Positions 25,311-34,343 of a DNA stretch of 64,000 nt are shown here, piece by piece. The stretch spans positions 186,001-250,000 of the forward strand of contig NZ_VOHK01000006.1 in the NCBI RefSeq assembly GCF_007859325.1, in the 5' to 3' direction. Within the stretch, counting starts at the first letter, position 1. Each line of letters begins with the position of its first letter. Under the pieces are notes generated by a model, which had not been told where the DNA came from, did not search any database, and worked only from the letters and a program-made list of their open reading frames with translations. This DNA is from Luteimonas marina. GTDB lineage: Bacteria; Pseudomonadota; Gammaproteobacteria; Xanthomonadales; Xanthomonadaceae. The position numbers and the translations under genes were made by a program.

Positions 25311-25414
25311 GTAGGTCGGGGCTACGGCCCCGACGCTCTCAACTCCGGTGTCGGCTGCGTCCGGCGTCGACCGCGTAGAGCCTGCCCCGTACCTGATACG
25401 GGGGCCGACCTACG
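25311..25414. repeat. REP-like element, family D, paired copy
   Basis: GTAGGTCGGGGCTACGGCCC starts the unit and an inverted partner GGGGGCCGACCTAC ends it, about 100 bases apart. It lies between the convergent ends of pilU and maiA. Confidence 0.75.
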
Positions 25415-25443
25415 CCATTCGATTTCCTGATCGCGAACGGGCA

Positions 25444-26109
25444 TCACGCCTGCTGCGGTGCGTCCGGTTGGCGGTCCGGCGCGGCGTCGCGGAACGCCGG
25501 CAGCTCCAGGCAGGCCTGTTCGATCGCGCAGATCGTCGGCCAGCGTTCGATGTCCAGGCCGAAACGGCGCGCGTTGTAGATTTGCGGCACCAGGCAGCAG
25601 TCGGCGAGCGTCGGCAGGTGGCCGTCGCAGAACGTGCCGGTCGCGGGGTGGCCCTGCAGCAACGCCTCGAAGGCGTCGAAGCCTTCGCTGATCCAGTGCC
25701 GGGTCCAGACGTCGCGCTCGGGCTGCGGCACGTTCCATTCGCGGTCGAGGTAGCGCATCACCCGCAGGTTGTTGAGCGGGTGGATGTCGCTGGCGACGAG
25801 CTGCGCGAGCGAGCGCACGCGCTGGCGCTCGCGCGAGGTGGCCGGCAGCAGCGGCGGCGACGGCCACACCTCGTCGACGTATTCGAGGATCGCCAGCGAT
25901 TGCCGGAACAGCCGCTGCCCGTGCTGCAGCACCGGCACCAGCTTCTGCGGGTTGGTCCGCGCGTAATCGGGCGCGAGCTGTTCGCCGCCGTCGCGCAGCA
26001 GGTGCACGGGCACGGTCTCGTAGCCCAACCCCTTGAGGTTGAGCCCGATGCGCACCCGGTAGGCCGCGCTCGATCGCCAGTAGGAATACAGTCGCAGTTC
26101 TTCGCCCAC
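25444..26109 (-). CDS. maiA: Maleylacetoacetate isomerase
   Basis: A 221-residue zeta-class glutathione transferase family enzyme that converts maleylacetoacetate to fumarylacetoacetate in tyrosine breakdown. The N-terminal thioredoxin fold carries YSYWRSSAAYRVR, containing the SSxxxRVR catalytic signature. NPQKLVPVLQ and QSLAILEYVDE form the glutathione site. The C-terminal helical domain has the SDIHPLNNLRV block. It lies downstream of fahA on the same strand, separated by a 100-base repeat element. Confidence 0.93.
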   Translation of the reverse strand: MGEELRLYSYWRSSAAYRVRIGLNLKGLGYETVPVHLLRDGGEQLAPDYARTNPQKLVPVLQHGQRLFRQSLAILEYVDEVWPSPPLLPATSRERQRVRSLAQLVASDIHPLNNLRVMRYLDREWNVPQPERDVWTRHWISEGFDAFEALLQGHPATGTFCDGHLPTLADCCLVPQIYNARRFGLDIERWPTICAIEQACLELPAFRDAAPDRQPDAPQQA

Positions 26110-26270
26110 TCCGACGCCCCCTTGCTGTCGTCGTGATGGTCAACACGATATCTTGATTCGGCGCGCAGGATGCCGGTTCGCCATTCATCGCGACAGGCCG
26201 CCGTTCGTCCGCGACCCGGCCCCGGCAACCGCAATGCGACGGCTCCCCGCAGGACCGGCGCCCCCTCCAC

Positions 26271-26371
26271 CGTCATCCCGGCGAAAGCCGGGATCCATCT
26301 TGATCTTGCCGTGGCTTTCACGGAAACGGGGAGCAAAGGCAACATGGATCCCGGCTTTCGCCGGGATGACG
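26271..26371. repeat. REP-like palindrome, family B copy
   Basis: CGTCATCCCGGCGAAAGCCG opens the unit and its exact complement closes it, with a 45-base core. It sits between fahA and maiA. Almost identical arms occur at 30381-30504 and 41704-41797. Confidence 0.85.
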
Positions 26372-26463
26372 CCTTCAAGGATGCGGAATGACGCCTTCGA
26401 GGATGCGCGATGGCGTCTTCCCGGACGAGGCCCGCCCACGGTACAGGGACCGTGGACAGTCGC

Positions 26464-27456
26464 TCAGGCCGGCGGCGCCTGCCGCTCGATGCGCTGCTCG
26501 ATGGCGCCGAAGATGCTGTTGCCGTCGCGGTCGAGCATCTCGATGCGCACCAGATCGCCGAAGGACATGAAGGGCGTTACCGGCTTGCCGGTCTCCAGCG
26601 TCTCCACGGTCCGCTTCTCGGCGAAGCAGGAGGCGCCCTTGGCCGTGTCCTCGTTGGCGATGGTGCCCGAGCCGACGATCGCGCCGGCCGAGAGCAGCCG
26701 CGTCTTCGCCGCGTGCGCCACCAGCTGGGCGAAGTCGAACTGCATGTCCACGCCCGCCTCGGGCGCGCCGAACCACTCGCCGTTGATATGGGTGACCAGA
26801 GGCAGGTGCAGCTTGTTGCCGCGCCAGGCGTCGCCGAGTTCGTCGGGCGTGACGAAGACCGGGCTCAGCGCCGAGCGCGGCTTGGACTGCAGGAAGCCGA
26901 AGCCCTTGGCCAGTTCGGCCGGGATCAGGTTGCGCAGGCTCACGTCGTTGACCAGGCCGACCAGTTGGATGTGCCCGGCCGCCTGCTCCGGCGTCACCGC
27001 CATTGGCACGTCGTCGGTCACGACCACGATCTCGGCCTCCAGGTCGATGCCGTAGTCCTCGCTGACCACCCTGACCGGATCGCGCGGGCCGAGGAAGCCG
27101 GCGCTGGTGGCCTGGTACATCAGCGGATCGGTATAGAAGCTCTCCGGCACCTCGGCACCACGCGCGCGGCGCACGCGCTCGACGTGCGGCAGGTAGGCGC
27201 TGCCGTCGACGAATTCGTAGGCGCGCGGCAGCGGCGCCGCCAGCGCGTTGAAGTCGAGGTCGAACACGCCGTCGGCGTCGCCGGCGTTCAACGAGGCGTA
27301 CAGCGCGTTGAGCCTCGGCGCGGCGTTGCCCCAGTCCTCCAGCGCGCGCTGCAGCGTCGCTGCGATGCCGGTTGCGGGCACCGCACGCGACAGGTCGCGC
27401 GAGACCACGACCAGGCTGCCGTCGCGACCGCCTTCCTTCAGGGAACCGAGTTTCAT
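26464..27456 (-). CDS. Fumarylacetoacetate hydrolase family protein
   Basis: A 330-residue FAH-family enzyme, expected to split fumarylacetoacetate into fumarate and acetoacetate, the last step of tyrosine degradation. Metal-site residues are visible in DYGIDLEAEIVVV, and the FVTPDELGDAW and GAIVGSGTIANED blocks follow the family order. It is the short bacterial form. The neighbouring maiA supports the assignment; hppD and hmgA lie 32-34 kb away in this window. Confidence 0.9.
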   Translation of the reverse strand: MKLGSLKEGGRDGSLVVVSRDLSRAVPATGIAATLQRALEDWGNAAPRLNALYASLNAGDADGVFDLDFNALAAPLPRAYEFVDGSAYLPHVERVRRARGAEVPESFYTDPLMYQATSAGFLGPRDPVRVVSEDYGIDLEAEIVVVTDDVPMAVTPEQAAGHIQLVGLVNDVSLRNLIPAELAKGFGFLQSKPRSALSPVFVTPDELGDAWRGNKLHLPLVTHINGEWFGAPEAGVDMQFDFAQLVAHAAKTRLLSAGAIVGSGTIANEDTAKGASCFAEKRTVETLETGKPVTPFMSFGDLVRIEMLDRDGNSIFGAIEQRIERQAPPA

Positions 27457-27528
27457 GCCCGCTCCAGGCCCGGATTCAAGATTTCAATTGTAACCAGTTG
27501 CCGCGCTGCCGTTCGCAGATGGACAAGG

Positions 27529-28272
27529 TCAATCCTCGCCCTGGAAGGCGCCGGCGCGGTAGGTCAGCACCAGCGTATCGCGGTGGCCGGGGGCGTCCTG
27601 CGAAGCCGGCTGGATCGGCGTCGACTCGTGGATCATGCGCGCGTCGTCCAGGAACAGCAGCGACCACGGCTGCAGCAGGGTGAAACGCTGCCCGTCCGGA
27701 CCCGCGGCCTGGAACACGCGCGTCTCGCCGCCCTTGATGTCGTGGCGCCCGATCAGGAGGACCGCGACGAAATCCACGCCGTCGCGGTGCGCGCCTTCCG
27801 GCGTCGGCCGGCCGATGCCGTCGGCGGTGTCGATGCGGAACTGGTGCGCCTCGACGTACCACGGCTGCGCGCCCTTGAGCGCCGAACACCACTGGCCGAG
27901 GCTGCGCAGCAGCACCGGCCAGGCCGGTGCCGCGATCGTATCCGGCGCGATCGGCTCGAACATGCGCTGCATGCCGCCGTGCAGGGCGTTGTAGTCGAGC
28001 GACTGCCAGTGCGCGCGGTGCGCTGCCTGCCGCACGTCGTCGCCGTCGACCACGAAGCACGAATGGCGCCGGCTGCGGTAGCGGCCGCCGTCCCTGAGCC
28101 AGGCATCGGGCGGCAGGTCGTTCCAGCTGCCTTCGAGGCGCCGCAGGTCGTCGATGCGCGCCTGCGCGAGGCCGGCGACGTCGTCGGCCGCCAGCACCGC
28201 GAAGCCGCGCGCGCGGATGTCGTCCAATGCCTGCGCGGCATCGGAACAGGGAGGGGGGAACGGGGCCGTCAT
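27529..28272 (-). CDS. 2OG-Fe dioxygenase family protein
   Basis: A 247-residue protein resembling the 2OG-Fe dioxygenase family that includes free amino-acid hydroxylases such as the isoleucine hydroxylases. The probable iron ligands are H and D in GAHRDGVDF and the His of ARMIHEST. An Arg in HRDTLVLTYRAG could hold 2-oxoglutarate. The substrate is unknown. A TAGAAT box lies only 6-7 bases before the ATG, which raises the possibility of a leaderless mRNA. It is flanked by fahA and by a tRNA gene on the same strand. Confidence 0.75.
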   Translation of the reverse strand: MTAPFPPPCSDAAQALDDIRARGFAVLAADDVAGLAQARIDDLRRLEGSWNDLPPDAWLRDGGRYRSRRHSCFVVDGDDVRQAAHRAHWQSLDYNALHGGMQRMFEPIAPDTIAAPAWPVLLRSLGQWCSALKGAQPWYVEAHQFRIDTADGIGRPTPEGAHRDGVDFVAVLLIGRHDIKGGETRVFQAAGPDGQRFTLLQPWSLLFLDDARMIHESTPIQPASQDAPGHRDTLVLTYRAGAFQGED

Positions 28273-28350
28273 CGGCGGATTCTAGCGTGCGCGGGGACGG
28301 CGCCGGTCGGGACGGATTGTCTGCAGGCCGGACGGCGGCGGCTTCGGTTG

Positions 28351-28390
28351 GCCCCCACCCCAGCCCTCCCCCGCAGGCGGGGGAGGGAGC
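28351..28390. repeat. REP-like element, family C copy 2
   Basis: GCCCCCACCCCAGCCCTCCC followed by CCGCAGGCGG and GGGAGGGAGC, the same unit as at 20617 and 36256. Confidence 0.75.
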
Positions 28391-28418
28391 CAAAAGCGGG
28401 GCGCAGGCCCCAAACGAC

Positions 28419-28441
28419 AAGACCCGCCGATGGCGGGTCTT
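28419..28441 (-). terminator. Terminator hairpin after tRNA-Gln
   Basis: AAGACCCGCC-GAT-GGCGGGTCTT is a perfect 10-bp stem. It lies 43 bases past the 3' end of the tRNA. On the minus strand it is followed by GTCGTTTGG, a weak U-tract. It probably ends the tRNA transcript. Confidence 0.65.
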
Positions 28442-28483
28442 GGTCGTGCCGCGAATACCGCATGCGGCATTCGCGTTCTGGAT

Positions 28484-28558
28484 TGGCAGCCCCGGATGGA
28501 TTCGAACCACCGAATGCCTGAGTCAGAGTCAGGTGCCTTACCGCTTGGCGACGGGGCT
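28484..28558 (-). tRNA. tRNA-Gln (anticodon CTG)
   Basis: A complete 75-base cloverleaf with encoded CCA (28484-28486). The acceptor stem AGCCCCG pairs with CGGGGCU. The anticodon stem CCTGA/TCAGG holds the loop CTCTGAC, giving anticodon CTG for Gln CAG codons. The T-arm is GGTGG-TTCGAAT-CCATC, and the discriminator is G73. The first pair is A1-U72, where E. coli tRNA-Gln has U1-A72. Confidence 0.95.
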
Positions 28559-28606
28559 ATGCAACCGATTGTAACGCCACCGCGCTGCGGTGGCGTCGAT
28601 GCCGCA

Positions 28607-28999
28607 TTAACGCTTCGAGAACTGGGTGGCGCGGCGTGCCTTGTGCAGGCCGACCTTCTTGCGCTCGACCTCGCGCGCGTCGCGGGTCACGAACCCGGCC
28701 CTGCGCAGTTCGGTCTTCAGCGTCTCGTCGTACTCGACCAGCGCGCGGGCGATGCCCAGGCGGATGGCGCCGGCCTGGCCGGTGGTGCCGCCGCCGGTGG
28801 CGGTCACGACGATGTCGAAGCTCTCGGTGTTCTTGGTCAGCTCGAGCGGCTGGCGCACGATCATGCGCGCGGTCTCGCGGCCGAAGAACTCGTCCAGCGG
28901 ACGGCCGTTGACGGTGATGTTGCCGCTGCCCTTGCGCAGGAACACGCGGGCGGTGGAGGACTTGCGACGGCCGGTGCCGTAGTTCTGGGTGGTAGCCAT
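28607..28999 (-). CDS. rpsI: Small-subunit ribosomal protein S9
   Basis: A 130-residue ribosomal protein uS9. The N-terminus [14 protein letters not shown] and the C-terminus [11 protein letters not shown], whose tail reaches the ribosomal P site, are both diagnostic and intact. It follows rplM by 3 bases, the conserved L13-S9 operon. Confidence 0.98.
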   Translation of the reverse strand: MATTQNYGTGRRKSSTARVFLRKGSGNITVNGRPLDEFFGRETARMIVRQPLELTKNTESFDIVVTATGGGTTGQAGAIRLGIARALVEYDETLKTELRRAGFVTRDAREVERKKVGLHKARRATQFSKR

Positions 29000-29002
29000 C
29001 GT

Positions 29003-29431
29003 TTAGATATCCAGGGGCTGGGGCTGCTGGGCGGCGTGCGGGTGCTCGGCACCCTTGTAGACCTTGAGCTTGCGGTACATGGCGCGACCGAGCGTGTTCT
29101 TCGGCAGCATGCCCTTGACCGCGATCTCGATCACGCGCTCCGGGTGGCGCTCCAGCGCCTGGGCCAGGGTCTCGGTCTTGAGGTTGCCGATGTGGCCGGT
29201 GAAGCGGTGGTACTTCTTGTCGGCCAGCTTGTTGCCGGTGACGGCGATCTTCTCGGCGTTGATCACGACCAGGTAGTCGCCGGTGTCGACGTGCGGGGTG
29301 TAGACCGGCTTGTGCTTGCCGCGCAGGCGGCGCGCGAGTTCGGAACTCAGGCGGCCCAGCGTCTTGCCGGTGGCGTCGACGAGATACCAGTCGCGCTGGA
29401 CGGTCTCGGACTTTGCGGTGAAGGTCTTCAT
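29003..29431 (-). CDS. rplM: Large-subunit ribosomal protein L13
   Basis: A 142-residue ribosomal protein uL13, starting [20 protein letters not shown]. The [17 protein letters not shown] and [14 protein letters not shown] blocks are diagnostic. The ATG at 29431 is preferred over the TTG one codon earlier because a GGAG site stands 8 bases before it. It heads the rplM-rpsI operon. Confidence 0.98.
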   Translation of the reverse strand: MKTFTAKSETVQRDWYLVDATGKTLGRLSSELARRLRGKHKPVYTPHVDTGDYLVVINAEKIAVTGNKLADKKYHRFTGHIGNLKTETLAQALERHPERVIEIAVKGMLPKNTLGRAMYRKLKVYKGAEHPHAAQQPQPLDI

Positions 29432-29521
29432 CAAAGGACTCCGGGCGGGGGTGCCTGGTCGGGCTGGTTCCGAAAGGCCGGAACGGCGCCACGCGCTGTG
29501 GATTGCGGAAAAAGAAGCGGG

Positions 29522-29550
29522 ATTCTAGCGGGCATCGGGGCCGCGCGCAA
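29522..29550 (-). promoter_or_regulatory. Candidate sigma-70 promoter of rplM-rpsI
   Basis: On the minus strand TTGCGC (29550-29545), 17 bases, and TAGAAT (29527-29522) give a fair promoter about 90 bases before the rplM ATG. The -10 box matches the consensus at five of six positions. Confidence 0.5.
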
Positions 29551-29653
29551 GTCGCCCGGGCCCGCGCTGGCATCCCCGGCACCGACAGGCGAACATGCCC
29601 GTCCCGCCGAACCGCCGGTCCACCCGGGCCGGCGGCCACCCCGGAGAGCCAGG

Positions 29654-30349
29654 ATGTCCGCTTCCCCCACCCCGCCGCTCCCGGTCGCCGTGCCCGCCGC
29701 GCCGCGGGCCGACGCGCGCCGTCTGCACCCGCTCGACCGCGTGCTGGTCGAGGCCCAGCGCGCCCTGGAGACCGTGTTCGGCAACCCGCCCGCCAGCCGC
29801 GCCAACCCCGCCGGGGACACGCCGGACATCGCACTCGACGAGACCGAGCGCCGCCACGCCGCCGGCCTGATGCGGATCAACCACGTCGGCGAGGTCTGCG
29901 CCCAGGGCCTGTACTTCGGCCAGGCCGCGGTCGCACGCGAAGACGCCACCCGCGAGCACCTGCTCGAAGCCGCGCAGGAGGAAACCGACCACCTGGCCTG
30001 GTGCGCCGATCGCCTGCGCGAGCTCGACTCCCGCCCCAGCCTGTTCAACCCGCTGTGGTACGGCGGCAGCTACGCCCTGGGCGTGCTGGCCGGCCTGCGC
30101 GGCGACGGCTGGAACCTCGGCTTCGTGGTCGAGACCGAGCGCCAGGTCGAGGCCCACCTCGACGAACACCTGCAGACCCTGCCCGCAGCCGACCAGCGCA
30201 GCCGCGAGATCCTGCGCCAGATGAAGGTGGACGAGGCCCGCCACGCCGACAGCGCGGAACTGGCCGGCGCCCGCATCCTGCCGCAGCCGGTGCCGACGCT
30301 GATGGCGGCGGCGTCGAGGGTGATGAAGGCCGTCGCGTACAGGCTGTAG
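29654..30349 (+). CDS. coq7: Demethoxyubiquinone hydroxylase (2-polyprenyl-3-methyl-6-methoxy-1,4-benzoquinone monooxygenase)
   Basis: A 231-residue Coq7-family diiron hydroxylase of ubiquinone biosynthesis. The ligand set is visible as [30 protein letters not shown] and [10 protein letters not shown], i.e. two EXXH-type pairs plus extra Glu. An N-terminal tail of about 35 Pro/Ala-rich residues precedes the domain, so a shorter start is conceivable. GGAGAGCCAGG precedes the ATG at 29654. It is divergent from rplM. Confidence 0.92.
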   Translation: MSASPTPPLPVAVPAAPRADARRLHPLDRVLVEAQRALETVFGNPPASRANPAGDTPDIALDETERRHAAGLMRINHVGEVCAQGLYFGQAAVAREDATREHLLEAAQEETDHLAWCADRLRELDSRPSLFNPLWYGGSYALGVLAGLRGDGWNLGFVVETERQVEAHLDEHLQTLPAADQRSREILRQMKVDEARHADSAELAGARILPQPVPTLMAAASRVMKAVAYRL

Positions 30350-30380
30350 CCTCCCGCATCGTCATCCAGGCTCCCCCGCA

Positions 30381-30504
30381 CCGTCATCCCGGCGAAAGCC
30401 GGGATCCATTTGGCTTTTGCTTGCGCCAGTTCCGGTGTGCCGACGAGCGGAGTCGCGTCCGCAGGAAAAGCGAAAATGGATCCCGGCTTTCGCCGGGATG
30501 ACGG
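30381..30504. repeat. REP-like palindrome, family B copy
   Basis: CCGTCATCCCGGCGAAAGCC...GGCTTTCGCCGGGATGACGG flank a longer core of about 65 bases. It sits between the convergent ends of coq7 and speD. Confidence 0.85.
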
Positions 30505-30535
30505 CAGGTTTCCGGGCGCGAACCGCGCAACCCCG

Positions 30536-31330
30536 TCAGTCGACCAGGTTGCGCCCGTGGTACAGCTCCTCGATCTCGCGCTTGAGCCGCGCCTCGATCT
30601 TCATCCGCTCCTTGAACGAGAGGTTGCGCGCCTTCTCCTCGAACAGGTACTGGTCGAGGTCGAAGTCCTTCAGGTGCATCTTGGTGTGGAAGATGTTTTC
30701 CTGGTAGACGTTGACGTCGAGCATCTCGTAGCGCGCGCGGATGTTCTTGGCCAGGTAGTCCTGGATCGAGTTGATCTTGTGGTCGATGTAGTGCTTGCGG
30801 CCCTTGATGTCGCGGGTGAAGCCGCGCACGCGGTAGTCCATCACCACGATGTCCGATTCCAGGCTCTCGATCAGGTAGTTCAGCGCCTTCAGCGGCGAGA
30901 TCACGCCGCAGGTGGAGACGTCGATGTCGGCGCGGAAGGTCGCGATGCCGTTGTCCGGATGGGTCTCCGGGTAGGTGTGGACGGTGATGTGCGACTTGTC
31001 CAGGTGGGCGACCACGGCGTCGGAGATGATCTCCTTGCCGGCGTCCTTCTTGTCGATCACCGGCTCCTCGGAGATCAGGATCGTCACCGACGCGCCCTGC
31101 GGGTCGTAGTCCTGGCGGGCGATGTTGAGGATGTTGGCGCCGATGATCTCGGCGACGTCGGTCAGGATCTGGGTCAGGCGGTCGGCGTCGTACTGCTCGT
31201 CGATGTACTCGATGTAGCGGCGTCGCTCGTCCTCCGACGCCGCGTAGCAGACGTCGTAGATGTTGAACGACAGCGACTTGGTGAGGTTGTTGAAGCCCTG
31301 GAGCTTCAGGCGAGGCAGCGGCTTGACCAC
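30536..31330 (-). CDS. speD: S-adenosylmethionine decarboxylase proenzyme (E. coli type)
   Basis: A 264-residue proenzyme of the class 1A (E. coli-like) SAM decarboxylases, which supply the aminopropyl donor for spermidine. The self-cleavage serine is in [17 protein letters not shown]; cleavage there makes the pyruvoyl group. [21 protein letters not shown] near the start and the end YHGRNLVD match the family. The start is a GTG at 31330 ([12 protein letters not shown]), which gives the family length. It is divergent from clp, as in Xanthomonas. Confidence 0.95.
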   Translation of the reverse strand: MVKPLPRLKLQGFNNLTKSLSFNIYDVCYAASEDERRRYIEYIDEQYDADRLTQILTDVAEIIGANILNIARQDYDPQGASVTILISEEPVIDKKDAGKEIISDAVVAHLDKSHITVHTYPETHPDNGIATFRADIDVSTCGVISPLKALNYLIESLESDIVVMDYRVRGFTRDIKGRKHYIDHKINSIQDYLAKNIRARYEMLDVNVYQENIFHTKMHLKDFDLDQYLFEEKARNLSFKERMKIEARLKREIEELYHGRNLVD

Positions 31331-31459
31331 GTCGATCGGTCCCCGGTCGGGCAGGCGAAGGGCGGAATTATGCGGCAAAGCCCGTGACAGTGGGGACACG
31401 GCGGTTTGCTCCCCGGGCACGGACGTCCTAATCTCCCCGCTTCCCCCGTTCCCCCCTTG

Positions 31460-32149
31460 ATGAAGCCGAATCCCGTGGCCCTGATCAGCAGCTACCGCCG
31501 CCCTGCCCATCCGATGGCGCCGTCCGCGGCCACCATCGAGCGCTTCCTCGCCCACTGCCACCGCCGGCGCTACCCGCCGCGCACGGAAGTGTTCCGCCCC
31601 GGCGACCCCGCGGGCACGCTGTATTTCGTCATCAGCGGCTCGGTCAGCATCATCACCGAGGAGGACGACGGCCGCGAGCTGGTGCTGGGCTACTTCGGCA
31701 ACGGCGAGTTCGTGGGCGAGATGGGGCTGTTCATCGAGTCCGACGTGCGCGAGGTGATCCTGCGCACCCGCACCCAGTGCGAGCTGGCCGAGATCAGCTA
31801 CGAGCGGCTGTACCAGCTGTTCGACGGCTCGCTGGCCAACGACGCCACCTCGATCATGTACGCGATCGGCGCGCAGCTGTCGCGGCGCCTGCTCGACACC
31901 AGCCGCAAGGCCGGACGCCTGGCCTTCCTCGACGTCACCGACCGCATCACCCGCACCCTGCACGACCTGACCCGCGAACCCGAGGCGATGAGCCATCCGC
32001 AGGGCACCCAACTGCGCGTGTCGCGGCAGGAGCTGGCGCGGCTGGTCGGCTGCTCGCGCGAGATGGCCGGCCGCGTGCTGAAGAAGCTGCAGGCCGACGG
32101 CAAGCTGCACGCGCGCGGCAAGACCATCGTGCTCTACGGGACGCGATGA
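31460..32149 (+). CDS. clp: CRP-like global regulator Clp
   Basis: A 229-residue CRP/FNR-family transcription factor, very close to Xanthomonas Clp. A cyclic-nucleotide-binding beta-roll occupies about residues 20-140 ([33 protein letters not shown]), then a long helix. The helix-turn-helix is [24 protein letters not shown]. In Xanthomonas Clp activates extracellular enzymes and pilus genes and is released by cyclic di-GMP; by similarity it may control the type II secretion genes here. The ATG at 31460 is used, and a longer frame would add 18 Pro-rich residues. It overlaps the GNAT gene by 4 bases. Confidence 0.94.
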   Translation: MKPNPVALISSYRRPAHPMAPSAATIERFLAHCHRRRYPPRTEVFRPGDPAGTLYFVISGSVSIITEEDDGRELVLGYFGNGEFVGEMGLFIESDVREVILRTRTQCELAEISYERLYQLFDGSLANDATSIMYAIGAQLSRRLLDTSRKAGRLAFLDVTDRITRTLHDLTREPEAMSHPQGTQLRVSRQELARLVGCSREMAGRVLKKLQADGKLHARGKTIVLYGTR

Positions 32150-32619
32150 GCGTCGGCCACTTCGGGCCCGGCGCCGGCCTGCCGGACGCCGACCTGCGCA
32201 GCGCCAGCCTGATCGACGCCGACGACGTCGCCACCCTGCTGTCCGAACTCGGCTATCCCTGCGACCTGGACGACGCCGCGCGCCGGATCCGCGCGATCGG
32301 CGACAACGACCGCCAGGCGCTGGTGGTGGCGCGCGTGGGCGGCGTGGTGTCGGGCCTGGTCGCGCTGGACTTCATGTACTACCTGCCGCTGGACACCACG
32401 ACCTGCCGCATCACCGCGCTGGTGGTCACCTCGTCCGCACGCGGACAGGGCCTGGGCCGGCAGCTGCTGCGCGAAGCCGAGCGCCGCGCCCGAACCGGCG
32501 GCGCGGCACGGCTGGAGCTGAGCAGCGGCTCCCAGCGCACCGACGCGCACGCCTTCTACAAGGCCTGCGGCTTCAGCGACGGCACCGTGCGCTTCATCAA
32601 GCGGCTGGGTGACGCGTAG
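32146..32619 (+). CDS. GNAT family N-acetyltransferase
   Basis: A 157-residue GNAT acetyltransferase. The acetyl-CoA site motif A is [22 protein letters not shown], and the end [20 protein letters not shown] is typical of the fold. The substrate is unknown. It overlaps clp by ATGA and so is probably cotranslated with it; the downstream edge is a REP element. Confidence 0.85.
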   Translation: MSVGHFGPGAGLPDADLRSASLIDADDVATLLSELGYPCDLDDAARRIRAIGDNDRQALVVARVGGVVSGLVALDFMYYLPLDTTTCRITALVVTSSARGQGLGRQLLREAERRARTGGAARLELSSGSQRTDAHAFYKACGFSDGTVRFIKRLGDA

Positions 32620-32667
32620 GGTCGGGAGTCGAGGGACCGGGGACCGGAAGGAGCGTTGCGATTCCAC

Positions 32668-32754
32668 CTGTCATTTCGAGCGCAGCGAGAAATCTTCTTT
32701 CGGACAGGCGATGCATGCGGAAAGAAGATTTCTCGCTGCACTCGAAATGACAGG
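32668..32754. repeat. REP-like palindrome, family A variant
   Basis: CCTGTCATTTCGAGCGCAGC opens the unit and GAAATGACAGG closes it. An inner inverted repeat TCTTCTTTC...GAAAGAAGA is also present. It lies between convergent genes and may serve as a bidirectional transcript end. Confidence 0.85.
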
Positions 32755-32793
32755 TGATCGACCCGACAACGGGCCACCGGCCCGCCGGACGCG

Positions 32794-33519
32794 TTACCGC
32801 TCCGCCGCCACCGCCTCCCCGCCGCGGTCCCGGCAGCCCCAGTTGAGGATCGGCGTGCCCGCCGGCAGCACGCGCCGGAACAGGTCGATGCTGCCGTGCT
32901 TGGGATTGACCACCACCGGCGCCTTTGCCGCCTTGAGCAGCGGCAGGTCGGCGCTGGAGTCGGAATAGGCGATGGCGATGTCGCCGTAGCCGCGCTCGCG
33001 CAGCATCCGCATCTTCTCCTCTGCGTGGCAGTGGCGCGTCGCCACCACTGCGCCCAGCCGCGGGCCGACCGCGGTGCCGATCACCGGCACGCTCTCGTGC
33101 GCGACGAAGGCGAGGATCGCGCGCGCCAGCTCGGGCGGCGCGCCGGTGGCGATCACCACCCGGTCGCCGGCCTCGCGGTGGCGGTGCAGCACGTCCAGCG
33201 CCAGCGGCAGCAGGCGGGCGCGGATCGCGGCGTCGTGGGTGGCCACGTAGCGATCGATCGCATCGTCCAGCGTGCGCCGGCGCGGCATGCCGACGGTGCC
33301 GATCCAGACGAATCCGGAAATGCCCCAGCGGCGCGTGCGCAGGAAGGCGACCATCGGGCCGAACACCGGCGCCGCCAGCAGCGCCAGCGCGGTCCGCCAC
33401 CAACTGCGCCGGATCAGCCAGGCGAACAGGTGGCTGCCCGAATCGCCGTCGTACAGGGTGTGGTCGAAATCGAAGACCACCAGCGGGGCGTCGTCGCGCG
33501 GCGTCGGCACTGCGCTCAT
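32794..33519 (-). CDS. HAD-IB family phosphatase
   Basis: A 241-residue HAD hydrolase of the phosphoserine-phosphatase-like class IB. Motif I is [10 protein letters not shown] (nucleophile Asp and acid Asp), motif II ATGAPP, and motif [13 protein letters not shown]. Residues 35-60 are hydrophobic, as in PgpC/YfhB phosphatidylglycerophosphatases, so that activity is one possibility. The substrate is not established. It overlaps trpC by ATGA and is the last gene of the trpC unit; whether it has a role in tryptophan synthesis is unknown. Confidence 0.8.
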   Translation of the reverse strand: MSAVPTPRDDAPLVVFDFDHTLYDGDSGSHLFAWLIRRSWWRTALALLAAPVFGPMVAFLRTRRWGISGFVWIGTVGMPRRRTLDDAIDRYVATHDAAIRARLLPLALDVLHRHREAGDRVVIATGAPPELARAILAFVAHESVPVIGTAVGPRLGAVVATRHCHAEEKMRMLRERGYGDIAIAYSDSSADLPLLKAAKAPVVVNPKHGSIDLFRRVLPAGTPILNWGCRDRGGEAVAAER

Positions 33520-34343
33520 GCCGGGAAGAACAGCCGCTGCAGCGCCGCGCCCGGGTCGGGTTCGCGCATGAAGGCCTCGCCGACGAGGAAGGCGTCGACG
33601 CCGGCGGCGCGCATCTTCGCCACGTCGCCGGCGGCGTGGATGCCGCTCTCGGTGACCAGGCGGCGGTCGCGCGGCACCGCATCACGCAGCGACAGGGTGG
33701 TGTCGAGCGAGACCTCGAAGCTGCGCAGGCTGCGGTTGTTGACGCCCAGCAGCGGCGCCGGCACCTGGATCGCGCGCTCGAGTTCGTCGATGTCGTGCAC
33801 CTCGACCAGCACGTCGAGGCCCAGCTGCAGCGCGGTGCCGGACAGCTCGGCGAGCTGGTCGTCCGACAGCGCCGCGACGATCAGCAGGACGCAGTCGGCG
33901 CCGAGCGCGCGCGCCTCGTGCACCTGGTACGGATCGATGGTGAAGTCCTTGCGCAGCACCGGCAGCGCGCAGGCGGCGCGCGCCTGCTGCAGGTAGGCAT
34001 CGGCGCCCTGGAAGAAGTCGACGTCGGTCAGCACCGACAGGCAGGCCGCGCCGCCGGCCTCGTAGCTGCGCGCGATCTGCGCCGGATGGAAGTCGGGGCG
34101 GATCACGCCCTTCGACGGACTCGCCTTCTTGACCTCGGCGATCACCGCCGGCGCGCCGGACGCGATCTTTGCCTCGATCGCGGCGGCGAAACCGCGCGCC
34201 GGCGGCATGTCGGCGGCCAGCGCGCGCATCTCGGCCAGCGGCCGCGCCGCCGCGCGGGCGGCGACTTCCTCGACCTTGCGCGCGAGGATCTTCTGCAGGA
34301 TGTCGTCCTTGCGCGGCAGCGCTGGACGCAGGAGGTGGTTCAC
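33516..34343 (-). CDS. trpC: Indole-3-glycerol phosphate synthase
   Basis: A 275-residue TIM-barrel enzyme that closes the indole ring in tryptophan synthesis. [12 protein letters not shown] carries the catalytic Lys, [13 protein letters not shown] the second Lys, and [21 protein letters not shown] and AFLVGEAFM form the phosphate and substrate sites. It is the monofunctional form. The GTG start at 34343 has AGGAAG 8 bases upstream and overlaps the stop of the Mur-ligase gene (GTGA), so the two are translationally coupled. trpD is 6.3 kb upstream, with the cyanophycin genes in between. Confidence 0.95.
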   Translation of the reverse strand: MNHLLRPALPRKDDILQKILARKVEEVAARAAARPLAEMRALAADMPPARGFAAAIEAKIASGAPAVIAEVKKASPSKGVIRPDFHPAQIARSYEAGGAACLSVLTDVDFFQGADAYLQQARAACALPVLRKDFTIDPYQVHEARALGADCVLLIVAALSDDQLAELSGTALQLGLDVLVEVHDIDELERAIQVPAPLLGVNNRSLRSFEVSLDTTLSLRDAVPRDRRLVTESGIHAAGDVAKMRAAGVDAFLVGEAFMREPDPGAALQRLFFPA

